Origin: Methanolinea sp.
GTDB lineage: Archaea > Halobacteriota > Methanomicrobia > Methanomicrobiales > Methanospirillaceae
DNA: 6,195 bases
Reading direction: 5' to 3'
Assembly: GCA_013331225.1 (NCBI GenBank)
Contig: DUGV01000274.1
Span: forward strand, 1 to 6,195
The notes under the pieces were generated by a model. That model was not told where the DNA came from. It did no database searches and worked only from the letters and a program-made list of their open reading frames with translations. Position 1 is the first letter of the stretch. Every line of letters begins with the position of its first letter. Position numbers and translations under genes: made by a program. This document shows, piece after piece, positions 1-5,392 of the stretch.

Positions 1-917
1 GGCCGGAGCTTGATGCGATCGGTGAACCCGACGATTGAGTCAGGCCGTGCGACAACGATGGCAAACGGCCCGTTCATGAGGGCGGGGCCATAAGTGAGCC
101 TTATCGCCCTGTTCAGGAGTGCATCAGGTGCGGGCATGCGATCGATCTCGTCCCAGAACGGGGGGGCAAGCGCCTTCACTGCAAGTTCGGGGGCAAGGTG
201 GTGGCGGCGTACGAGGAGGTCGAAGAGATAGGCGACCACCTCGGTATCGGTGAACATCGAGCAGCGGTAGCCATAGCTCTCGATGTACCGGCGGTTGGTC
301 CCGTAAGAGGTGATCTCCCCGTTGTGGACCACGCTCCAATGGAGGAGGTTGAAGGGGTGTGCGCCGCCCCACCATCCCGGGGTGTTGGTCGGGTAGCGGT
401 TGTGGCCAAGCCAGATATATCCCTTGTAATCCTGTATGCGGTAGAAGTCAGCAACCTCTTCAGGCCACCCGGATGCCTTGAAGATCGCAAGGTTCTTCCC
501 GGATGCATAGATGAGGGCCCCGGGAATGCTGGTATTCACCTTCATCACGAGGTGCATGACGATATCGTCTTCCGGGGTGGTACTCCTCGGCATTCGCCTT
601 GCATCGGGCTTGAAGAAATACCGCCAGGGAGTGTGGACCTTCCTGATATTCTGCTGCTCGTAGGTTGGGATCTCCTCTTCGTGCACGATGGTTCCCCACT
701 TCGAGAGCTCCTGGTCGACTGCTGCCTTTGTCTCGTGGATTGTGTCGAAGAAGACATGTATCGCATAATATTCGGCGAATTCCGGGAATGCACCGTATGC
801 CACGTACCCTGCGCCTTCACCACTTCCTCGTTCATCCATCATGGAAAGTGCCGACCGTATCGCCGTCCCGTCCATGCATTCCCTTGACCTGTCGATGACT
901 CCAATAATTCCACACAT
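1..917 (-). CDS. Class II glutamine amidotransferase (glutamate synthase-type, GlxB-like), partial
   Basis: The frame is open from ATG at 917 down to the left edge, giving 305 complete codons with no stop, so the C-terminus is missing. It begins Met-Cys-Gly-Ile-Ile-Gly. Cys2 becomes the N-terminal nucleophile after Met removal, which fixes the start although no Shine-Dalgarno is obvious; the in-frame GTG three codons upstream would bury the Cys. Other Ntn-hydrolase marks are GHNRYPT around Arg174 (glutamine carboxylate binding), HNG at 198-200 (oxyanion hole Asn/Gly) and FTDTE at 222-226. About 130 residues lie between the N-terminal strand and the GHNR motif, a large insertion of the sort seen in GlxB/archaeal glutamate synthase domain 1. 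The expected role is cytoplasmic glutamine hydrolysis delivering ammonia to a separately encoded FMN synthase subunit, presumably off the left edge. Divergence from glnA supports this. Another class II amidotransferase role is possible. Confidence 0.88.
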   Translation of the reverse strand, partial: MCGIIGVIDRSRECMDGTAIRSALSMMDERGSGEGAGYVAYGAFPEFAEYYAIHVFFDTIHETKAAVDQELSKWGTIVHEEEIPTYEQQNIRKVHTPWRYFFKPDARRMPRSTTPEDDIVMHLVMKVNTSIPGALIYASGKNLAIFKASGWPEEVADFYRIQDYKGYIWLGHNRYPTNTPGWWGGAHPFNLLHWSVVHNGEITSYGTNRRYIESYGYRCSMFTDTEVVAYLFDLLVRRHHLAPELAVKALAPPFWDEIDRMPAPDALLNRAIRLTYGPALMNGPFAIVVARPDSIVGFTDRIKLR

Positions 918-967
918 ATCAATCACGGGTCGTCTGGCCTTTACATGAATCCTGCACCGGACAGGGA

Positions 968-975
968 GTTATAGC
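968..975 (-). promoter_or_regulatory. Candidate TATA box for the amidotransferase gene
   Basis: On the minus strand this reads GCTATAAC, about 50 nt before the ATG at 917, implying a leader of roughly 25-30 nt. A second candidate, CCTATAAGAG, lies slightly further upstream at about 996-1005. The sequence alone does not choose between them. Confidence 0.35.
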
Positions 976-1013
976 CCGACTGCGTTATGTGATCTCTTAT
1001 AGGGGCTGATTGG

Positions 1014-1026
1014 TTAAATATATATC
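1014..1026 (+). promoter_or_regulatory. glnA promoter (TATA box)
   Basis: TTAAATATATATC is a strong archaeal TATA element ending 25 nt before the glnA ATG at 1052. Initiation about 25 nt downstream of the box centre would fall near 1044-1046, giving a 5' leader of only about 6-8 nt. That fits the lack of a good Shine-Dalgarno before glnA and suggests near-leaderless translation. Confidence 0.7.
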
Positions 1027-1035
1027 TGATTAGGT

Positions 1036-1049
1036 AGAAGTTAATTTCC
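1036..1049 (+). promoter_or_regulatory. NrpR-like operator at glnA (one mismatch)
   Basis: AGAA-N6-TTCC matches the methanogen nitrogen operator GGAA-N6-TTCC at 7 of 8 positions. It overlaps the predicted transcription start, where NrpR binding blocks nif and glnA transcription in Methanococcus. A matching imperfect site sits at the same relative place in front of amt. Inference only: no nrpR gene is in the window. Confidence 0.4.
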
Positions 1050-1051
1050 AT

Positions 1052-2380
1052 ATGAGCAGAGACATCGTGTCTGAGATGCTTGAACGGATCGACGCAGACC
1101 TGGTCAAGTTCCTCCGCCTGCAGTTCACGGATATACAGGGAATACCAAAAAACGTGGCAATCCCGGTTCAACAGGCAGAAAAAGCCCTTACCGAGGGGAT
1201 CTGGTTTGATGGATCTTCCATTGAGGGATTTGCACGAATCGAAGAATCAGACATGCTCCTGAAACCGGATATCAATACCTATGCCATCCTTCCCTGGAGA
1301 CCTGCGGATGCGAGGGTCGCCCGTTTCATCTGCGATGTCTATACCTACGGCAACAAGCCCTTCGAAGGCGACCCAAGGTACATCCTGAAGAAGCAGATCG
1401 CAGAGGCAAAGGCGTTGGGCTACTCATTCAATACCGGCCCCGAGCTTGAATTCTTCCTCTTCAAGATGGTCGACGGCAGGCCTTCCACAGTATACCAGGA
1501 TTTCGGCGGATATTTTGACCTTGCCCCCACGGACTGGGCTGAAGATGTGCGCAGGGATATCATCTTTGCACTGACCCAGATGGGCTTTGAGATAGAAGCA
1601 TCTCATCACGAGGTTGCAGAGAGCCAGCATGAGATCGATTTCAAATACAGCACCGCACTGGATACCGCCGACAAGGTGATTACCTTCAAGTTCGCGACAA
1701 AGACCCTTGCACTTGCCAGGAACCTGCATGCAACCTTCATGGCCAAGCCTATTGCAGGGATCAACGGGAGTGGCATGCATACCCATGGCTCTCTTTCGAA
1801 GAATGGGAAGAATGCATTCTATGATTCCAAGGGCGAGAAGCAGCTCTCAGATATTGCCTACTACTACATCGGCGGGCTTCTCGAGCACGCAAAGGCAGTC
1901 ACAAGGATTGCGAATCCCACAATCAACTCGTACAAGCGACTCGTCCCGGGATACGAGGCTCCGGTGTACATCAGCTGGAGTTCATCGAACAGGTCGGCGC
2001 TGGTCAGGGTACCCGCGGCGCGTGGAAACAGCACCAGGGCGGAATTCCGTAGCCCGGACCCCATGTGCAACCCATACCTTTGCTTTGCAGCCATGCTGGC
2101 AGCAGGCCTTGACGGTATCAGGAAGAAGATCGAACCCCCCGAAAGTACCGACGTGAACATATATCATCTCTCTGAAAAGGAGAGGAGATCACGCGGGATC
2201 GAGATGCTCCCGGGCAGTCTGATCGAGGCGAACGCGGAACTCAACAACGACGATATAATCAGAAACGCGATGGGCACACATATCATGGAAGGCCTCAATT
2301 CAATTGCCCAACTGGAGACTGATTCGTTCAGGCTCGCGGTGCATCCCTGGGAGCTTGACCGCTACCTGGCAATGTATTAA
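1052..2380 (+). CDS. glnA: Glutamine synthetase, type I (GSI-alpha)
   Basis: This 442-residue protein condenses glutamate, ammonia and ATP to glutamine as a cytoplasmic dodecamer. The beta-grasp domain is about residues 18-102, with WFDGSSIEGF at 51-60 (Asp53 latch). The catalytic domain follows: GPELEFF around Glu132, EVAESQHEID with Glu187 and Glu194, NGSGMH with His243, NPT at 288-290, YEAP with Glu302, NRS with Arg314, and RAEFRSPDP with Glu331 and Arg333. All expected metal and substrate ligands appear present. The length, the C-terminal VHPWE..RY, and Arg62 in EGFARIEESDM (the glutamine feedback arginine of Bacillus GS) mark it as GSI-alpha, which is not adenylylated. In Methanosarcina the homologous enzyme is activated by 2-oxoglutarate and bound by GlnK1. 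Start chosen at ATG 1052, just downstream of the TATA box. Transcription probably ends at the T-run right after the stop. Confidence 0.97.
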   Translation: MSRDIVSEMLERIDADLVKFLRLQFTDIQGIPKNVAIPVQQAEKALTEGIWFDGSSIEGFARIEESDMLLKPDINTYAILPWRPADARVARFICDVYTYGNKPFEGDPRYILKKQIAEAKALGYSFNTGPELEFFLFKMVDGRPSTVYQDFGGYFDLAPTDWAEDVRRDIIFALTQMGFEIEASHHEVAESQHEIDFKYSTALDTADKVITFKFATKTLALARNLHATFMAKPIAGINGSGMHTHGSLSKNGKNAFYDSKGEKQLSDIAYYYIGGLLEHAKAVTRIANPTINSYKRLVPGYEAPVYISWSSSNRSALVRVPAARGNSTRAEFRSPDPMCNPYLCFAAMLAAGLDGIRKKIEPPESTDVNIYHLSEKERRSRGIEMLPGSLIEANAELNNDDIIRNAMGTHIMEGLNSIAQLETDSFRLAVHPWELDRYLAMY

Positions 2381-2401
2381 TTTTTTTTCTCCTAAAGAAA
2401 A
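2381..2401 (+). terminator. glnA terminator (T-run)
   Basis: Eight consecutive T residues begin at the base after the glnA stop codon, the usual archaeal termination signal. The end of the run can also pair as TTTTCT-CCTAA-AGAAAA. It suggests that glnK1 is not simply read from the glnA promoter. Confidence 0.6.
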
Positions 2402-2447
2402 TGGAAAGTTACTTAAGTGTTAACCAATAATTTCCTTCCATCATATT

Positions 2448-2513
2448 ATGGGAACAGACAACGCATGGATGCTGACCGCAAAAGAGATGAAAGGAATCCA
2501 GTCCTGTTGGTGA
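2448..2513 (+). pseudogene. 21-codon ORF resembling an Amt N-terminus (fossil or small protein)
   Basis: ATG at 2448 opens MGTDNAWMLTAKEMKGIQSCW, then TGA. The segment TDNAWMLT resembles the start of Amt transporters; the intact Amt in this window has [11 protein letters not shown] there. The DNA matches too: GCATGG-N-TGCT is shared. After about ten residues the similarity stops, with no following transmembrane helices. In another frame further on, VSPLEKEIAG faintly recalls the Amt C-terminal region ([11 protein letters not shown] in the intact Amt). In methanogens glnK usually follows amtB, so an eroded amtB just upstream of glnK1 would make sense. Alternatives are chance or a genuine small protein; Methanosarcina has a 23-residue protein that binds glutamine synthetase, but I see no basis for homology. 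No Shine-Dalgarno precedes it. Confidence 0.3.
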
Positions 2514-2552
2514 GTCCTCTCGAAAAGGAGATAGCCGGGACCTGCTGGCTTC

Positions 2553-2574
2553 CCTTCTTTTCTGGAAACGAAGG
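2553..2574 (+). other. Hairpin in the glnK1 leader
   Basis: CCTTC pairs with GAAGG. After a 1x1 mismatch, TTT pairs with AAA around a CTGG tetraloop. The amt leader carries a similar CCCTTC/GAAGGG stem at 3255-3279. Confidence 0.35.
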
Positions 2575-2637
2575 AAAAGCATCACTTCATGACACGGAGC
2601 CTGGATGCATTCCCACACAAACCGGGGATGATGCGAG

Positions 2638-2967
2638 TTGAAATGCATTTCGGCAATTGTCCGCGAAGAGAAGGTCCCATTCATTCAGAAAGCCCTGGAG
2701 AAAGAGGGGATTTTTGGAATGACACTAAAAGGGGTGATGGGGAGGGGAGAGCAGCGGGGAATTGCGCTCCAGTACCGCGCGGGGATCTTCGCAGTCGATC
2801 TTTTGCCGAAGGTGAGGATCGACGTTGTCGTTCCTGGATATCTCGAAGAGGCGGCAGTGAAGGCTATTACTACTCAGGCCTTCACTGGCAGACCTGGTGA
2901 TGGGAGGATATTTGTGATTGATGTACCGCAATCAATCCGCATACGGACAAGTGAAGTGGAGGCCTGA
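2638..2967 (+). CDS. glnK: PII signal protein (first copy), TTG start
   Basis: A 109-residue PII protein that forms trimers sensing ATP/ADP and 2-oxoglutarate and docks on target proteins through its T-loop. Visible marks: Gln39 in GRGEQRG, Tyr46-Arg47 in LQYRAG, Lys58 in DLLPKV, TGRPGDGR at 83-90 (nucleotide loop) and RIRT at 101-104. Position 51, the uridylylated Tyr of enteric PII, is Phe, so uridylylation is not expected. The start is TTG at 2638: an in-frame stop (TGA, 2629-2631) lies just upstream and the family begins M-K-x-I at this point. GGGGATGATG just before it may serve as the ribosome site. It differs from GlnK2 at roughly half its residues (56 of 109 identical by hand count). 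Its position after glnA and without an adjacent amt suggests that it may act on glutamine synthetase, as GlnK1 does in Methanosarcina. Confidence 0.95.
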   Translation: MKCISAIVREEKVPFIQKALEKEGIFGMTLKGVMGRGEQRGIALQYRAGIFAVDLLPKVRIDVVVPGYLEEAAVKAITTQAFTGRPGDGRIFVIDVPQSIRIRTSEVEA

Positions 2968-3178
2968 TATGTAGCCATACGATTGGACCTCCCGAAAAAA
3001 ATCTCCTGGCCGGGATTATACCGGTCAATGTGCTCTAGAATGCCGGGGAATTTCCCCGGCGTTCCGCGTCTTTAAAAAGGAGATTTACCTTTTGTTAGAA
3101 GATCAATTTTCTATCTCCCTCTCACATCAGATTCTTGGAGTTTCAGCATCTTACCATTTATTGGACTAAAAAGAAAAC
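2968..3178 (+). other. Intergenic region after glnK1
   Basis: No gene supported. It contains the GC-rich hairpin at 3038-3064, a TATA-like TTTAAAAA at 3071-3078 with no credible gene behind it, and an inverted pair GGAGAT (3079-3084) / ATCTCC (3113-3118) preceded by TTTT runs that may aid termination. Confidence 0.5.
3038..3064 (+). terminator. GC-rich perfect hairpin downstream of glnK1
   Basis: The core GCCGGGG-AATTT-CCCCGGC forms 7 G-C pairs. It is extended outward by a T-G wobble and GAA/TTC, about 11 pairs in all. It lies 71 nt after the glnK1 stop. No clean T-run follows (only GTCTTTAAAAA), so it may be a terminator, an mRNA 3' end stabiliser or a protein-binding palindrome. Confidence 0.45.
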
Positions 3179-3186
3179 TATAAATA
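3179..3186 (+). promoter_or_regulatory. Promoter of the amt-glnK2 operon (TATA box)
   Basis: TATAAATA preceded by the purine-rich AAGAAAAC (possible BRE). Initiation would fall near 3207-3210. That gives amt an unusually long leader of about 320 nt, but places the start of the 55-codon ORF (ATG 3214) 27 nt after the box, as for glnA. Confidence 0.6.
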
Positions 3187-3190
3187 CCAA

Positions 3191-3204
3191 GGAACCACAC
3201 TTCT
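3191..3204 (+). promoter_or_regulatory. NrpR-like operator at amt (one mismatch)
   Basis: GGAA-CCACAC-TTCT matches GGAA-N6-TTCC at 7 of 8 positions and lies between the TATA box and the expected start site, the usual place for NrpR repression of nitrogen genes. Confidence 0.4.
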
Positions 3205-3213
3205 ACCCATCAA

Positions 3214-3381
3214 ATGAGTTTACTCCTACCCAGTCACCAGGGCAGAAGTCCGCGTCCCTTCACTCTCATAGAGAAGGGATGGGGAATACCTGTAAAAACG
3301 GGTGTACAACCGGATGACCGGAATCACGGGAGCCATTTGATATACAGGATCACGGAAGGATGCTGCCGGACAAGGAGCTAA
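3214..3381 (+). CDS. 55-codon ORF in leaderless position upstream of amt; possible small protein or uORF
   Basis: ATG 3214 is the first start codon after the amt promoter and sits 27 nt beyond the TATA box, the same geometry as glnA. The ORF runs 55 codons to TAA at 3379-3381, beginning MSLLLPSHQG and ending EGCCRTRS. It is basic, has no membrane segment and no motif I recognise, and its third-position composition is not clearly biased, so coding is unproven. If translated, it would be a nitrogen-regulated small protein or an upstream ORF controlling amt, whose ATG is 149 nt further on. In Methanosarcina a small protein is reported to act on AmtB1; I cannot claim relation. The alternative is plain leader RNA. 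Confidence 0.3.
   Translation: MSLLLPSHQGRSPRPFTLIEKGWGIPVKTGVQPDDRNHGSHLIYRITEGCCRTRS
3255..3279 (+). other. Hairpin in the amt leader
   Basis: TCCCTT pairs with AAGGGA and, after a CA bulge, CTCT pairs with AGAG around a CAT loop. An alternative register pairs TCCCTTC with GAAGGGA. It lies within the 55-codon ORF, about 50 nt from the predicted transcript start. Confidence 0.4.
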
Positions 3382-3401
3382 ATAATCCCTCCGCACAGGA
3401 G

Positions 3402-3415
3402 ATGGGCTCTCCCAT
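3402..3415 (+). other. Small hairpin in the amt leader
   Basis: ATGGG-CTCT-CCCAT is a perfect 5-bp stem with a tetraloop, 20 nt after the stop of the 55-codon ORF and 116 nt before the amt ATG. A second TATA-like stretch, CTAAATAAT (3378-3386), lies just upstream, so a shorter transcript is also possible. No known archaeal riboswitch is recognised. Confidence 0.3.
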
Positions 3416-3530
3416 GAATTGAGGGGTGGAAAGGTGCCTGGTCCTGAAGTACCCGGCCAGGGTCCGGAACAGTATCGTTGCAGGCTGACTATCTGGAACA
3501 GAATCAGAAGAAGGATTCAGGAGATTGACA

Positions 3531-4727
3531 ATGGCTTTAGATACAGGGACCACCGCATGGCTGCTTGCTTCTACGGCCCTGGTGATGTTGATGACACCGG
3601 GCGTGGGCTTCTTCTATGGGGGTCTCGTCAGGAGAAAGAACTTCATCTCGATGGTGGCCCTCTCGTTCATCGTCTTTGCGCTGGTCAGCATCCAGTGGGT
3701 GGTGTTCGGTTATTCACTGGCATTTGGGCAGGATATTGGTGGGTTCATCGGGGATCTCCAGTTTGCAGGCCTGCAGGGTATCGGGATGGAGGCCGGGGAC
3801 CAGGGGTATCCGCCACTGCTCTTTGTTGCCTTCCAGCTGGTCTTCGCGGCTATCGCCATGGCTATCGTGACATCGGGCTTTGCCGAGAGGGTGAAACTCT
3901 CTGCGTTCCTGGTCTTTGCCCTCCTGTGGACAACCCTTGTCTACGACCCCCTAGCGCACTGGGCATGGGGTGGAGGCTGGGCCATGGCATTCGGCGCACT
4001 TGATTTCGCCGGCGGCACGGTCGTCCACATCAGCTCGGGCTTTGCGGCCCTGGCAGTGGCACTGGTAATTGGAAAAAGAGCAGGTTTCGGGAAGTACACC
4101 ATGGAGCCGCACAACATCCCCATGACCCTCCTCGGTGCTGCGCTCCTGTGGTTTGGGTGGTTCGGATTCAATGGGGGGAGTGCGCTTGCGGCTGACAGCA
4201 TCGCAGCGAGTGCATTCCTGGTCACAAACATCTCCGCTGCGGCTGGAGGCCTTGCCTGGCTCGCTGCAAGCTGGGTAAAGGGAAAACCAAGTTCGCTTGG
4301 CATGGTGAGCGGGGCAATTGCAGGGCTCGTCGCAATCACCCCAGCTGCAGGATACGTGACGGTGATGGGGAGTATCGCAATCGGGCTTGTCGCCGGGCTG
4401 CTCTGCTATGGCTGCATGCTGTGGCGAATCAGGAAAGGCCTGGACGAGAGCCTCGACGCCTGGTCCATACACGGAATGGGCGGGCTGTGGGGTGCGATCG
4501 CGACTGGTGTGTTTGCGGTCGCTGCCGTGAACGGATACTCGGGGATCATTGAAGGGAATGTCACCCAGTTCCTTGCCAACGCAGCCGGTGCCCTTGCCGC
4601 GCTCGTGTACGCCTTCGTGGTCACACTTGTCCTGGCTGTGGCAGTGGACAGGGTGATAGGTCTTCGGGTCAGCGAAGACGAGGAGTATGTCGGCCTTGAT
4701 ATTTCGCAGCACGGCGAGCGGGTTTAG
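3531..4727 (+). CDS. amt: Ammonium transporter, Amt/MEP/Rh family
   Basis: A 398-residue membrane protein of the usual Amt size with about 11 hydrophobic segments; it acts as a trimer passing ammonium through the cytoplasmic membrane. Expected channel residues are all visible, offset by -2 from Escherichia coli AmtB up to the first pore His: Phe101 and Phe105 in FQLVF (Phe gate), Trp146, Asp158 in the signature ALDFAGG, pore His166 (VVHISSG), Phe213, Ser217, and the second pore His314 in WSIHGMGG. The C-terminal tail keeps [20 protein letters not shown], the cytoplasmic element needed for GlnK coupling. I chose ATG 3531 because AGGAG at 3519-3523 is 7 nt upstream; the TTG at 3525 would be too close to it. 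It ends 12 nt before glnK2, so the two form an operon in the classic order. Likely nitrogen-regulated through the site at 3191-3204. Confidence 0.97.
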   Translation: MALDTGTTAWLLASTALVMLMTPGVGFFYGGLVRRKNFISMVALSFIVFALVSIQWVVFGYSLAFGQDIGGFIGDLQFAGLQGIGMEAGDQGYPPLLFVAFQLVFAAIAMAIVTSGFAERVKLSAFLVFALLWTTLVYDPLAHWAWGGGWAMAFGALDFAGGTVVHISSGFAALAVALVIGKRAGFGKYTMEPHNIPMTLLGAALLWFGWFGFNGGSALAADSIAASAFLVTNISAAAGGLAWLAASWVKGKPSSLGMVSGAIAGLVAITPAAGYVTVMGSIAIGLVAGLLCYGCMLWRIRKGLDESLDAWSIHGMGGLWGAIATGVFAVAAVNGYSGIIEGNVTQFLANAAGALAALVYAFVVTLVLAVAVDRVIGLRVSEDEEYVGLDISQHGERV

Positions 4728-5069
<342 letters not shown>

Positions 5070-5091
5070 ATCGCCCCCTGTCCACCTCTTC

Positions 5092-5097
5092 TTTTTT
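5092..5097 (+). terminator. amt-glnK2 terminator (T-run)
   Basis: CTTCTTTTTT begins about 20 nt after the glnK2 stop. A pyrimidine-rich run of this sort is a common archaeal transcription end. Confidence 0.5.
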
Positions 5098-5112
5098 AAA
5101 ACCGAGCAGGCC

Positions 5113-5244
5113 ATGAATTCCTCTGTCTTGTCAGCACTAATAGAAGAGCATGATACGAGGCCCTGCATCAGTTTGTATCAATGGTGCATGCCACTTGCGG
5201 GGCACATGCGCATGCGGATAAAAGGTTGCAGATGTGGTATCTAA
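5113..5244 (+). pseudogene. Truncated N-terminus resembling a baeRF (eRF1-like) protein
   Basis: The frame from ATG 5113 gives 43 codons to TAA. The first 23 residues, MNSSVLSALIEEHDTRPCISLYQ, resemble the N-terminus of bacterial/archaeal eRF1-like (baeRF) proteins, where a short helix is followed by PC(I/V)S(I/L)Y and then PTHR. Here the PTHR block and everything after it (normally some 350 residues) is absent; the frame continues as WCMPLAGHMRMR and stops. I found no continuation in other frames. The only possible ribosome site is a poorly spaced AGG, and the T-run before it is a terminator rather than a promoter. I read it as a gene remnant. It could be a small protein or chance. The likeness rests on memory of the family motif. 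Confidence 0.35.
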
Positions 5245-5252
5245 AAAAAAAC

Positions 5253-5258
5253 TATATG
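5253..5258 (+). promoter_or_regulatory. TATA box upstream of the twin hairpins
   Basis: An A9 tract then CTATATGAT. Initiation would fall near 5282, just before the first hairpin repeat (5289). The only ORF behind it is nine codons including the stop (MKMAQIFS), so a small RNA is the more natural product. Confidence 0.35.
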
Positions 5259-5288
5259 ATTCTCTTCGAGACACACGCAAACGCAATC

Positions 5289-5313
5289 ATGAAAATGGCG
5301 CAGATATTTTCAT
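5289..5313 (+). repeat. 25-nt hairpin repeat, copy A
   Basis: Starts ATGAAAAT and ends ATTTTCAT, perfect 8-nt inverted arms. The middle is GGCGCAGAT. Nearly the same 25-mer recurs at 5353-5377. Confidence 0.6.
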
Positions 5314-5326
5314 AGTAACCATCAAT

Positions 5327-5341
5327 GACCGCCGGGCGGTC
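5327..5341. repeat. 15-nt perfect palindrome between the hairpin repeats
   Basis: GACCGCC-G-GGCGGTC, 7-nt arms around one base. It can form a GC-rich hairpin or bind a dimeric protein. Confidence 0.55.
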
Positions 5342-5352
5342 GAGCATAACGC

Positions 5353-5377
5353 ATGAAAATGCCGCAGGCATATTCAT
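5353..5377 (+). repeat. 25-nt hairpin repeat, copy B
   Basis: Starts ATGAAAATGCC, loop GCA, ends GGCATATTCAT. Ten of eleven arm positions pair. Compared with copy A the arms differ, but the fold is kept. The flanks share AACGC upstream and GTAA downstream. It ends 15 nt before the HEAT gene stop, so it may also serve as that gene's 3' hairpin. Confidence 0.6.
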
Positions 5378-5381
5378 TCGT

Positions 5382-5386
5382 AAAAA
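5382..5386 (-). terminator. Possible terminator of the HEAT gene
   Basis: On the minus strand TTTTT lies just after the stop codon, followed by hairpin copy B. The run is short, so the call is tentative. Confidence 0.3.
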
Positions 5387-5392
5387 TGGAGT

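Larger units (their letters stand above)
2402..2637 (+). other. Intergenic leader between glnA and glnK1
   Basis: No confident gene lies here. A possible TATA-like element CATATTAT is at 2442-2449; from it glnK1 would have a leader of about 165 nt. A poorer two-mismatch NrpR-like site (GGAA-N6-TTAA) is at 2403-2416. The stretch also holds a 21-codon Amt-like ORF (2448-2513), an overlapping 58-codon ORF (2465-2641) ending inside the glnK1 start, and a hairpin at 2553-2574. Confidence 0.5.

Noticed and set aside
198..887. 229-codon plus-strand ORF opposite the amidotransferase
   Set aside because: It is the antisense reading of a clear class II amidotransferase with all motifs in place; its own protein has no recognisable features.
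2465..2641. 58-codon ORF ending within the glnK1 start
   Set aside because: An overlap with the glnK1 start could imply translational coupling, but there is no ribosome site and no recognisable protein; its VSPLEKEIAG stretch is noted only as part of the amtB fossil idea.
3079..3118. GGAGAT/ATCTCC inverted pair as a structured RNA, and a 25-codon TTG ORF inside it
   Set aside because: The arms are only six bases with a 28-base loop, and the ORF has no support beyond a nearby GGAG.
3135..3317. 60-codon plus-strand ORF with TTG start across the amt promoter
   Set aside because: It runs through the TATA box and operator, has no ribosome site and no protein-like character.
3205..3530. Known glutamine-type riboswitch in the long amt leader
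   Set aside because: I could not match the conserved core of the cyanobacterial glnA or downstream-peptide motifs; only local hairpins are visible.
3350..3553. 67-codon minus-strand ORF opposite the amt leader
   Set aside because: It starts inside amt, lacks promoter and ribosome signals, and shows no domain.
5181..5217. tRNA or other known RNA gene in the GC-rich stretch with CATGCGCATG
   Set aside because: It has imperfect self-pairing (TGCC/GGCA) but no cloverleaf, T-loop or other known signature.
5289..5377. CRISPR array
   Set aside because: Only two copies, each itself an inverted repeat, with a 39-nt interval containing another palindrome and no cas genes in view.
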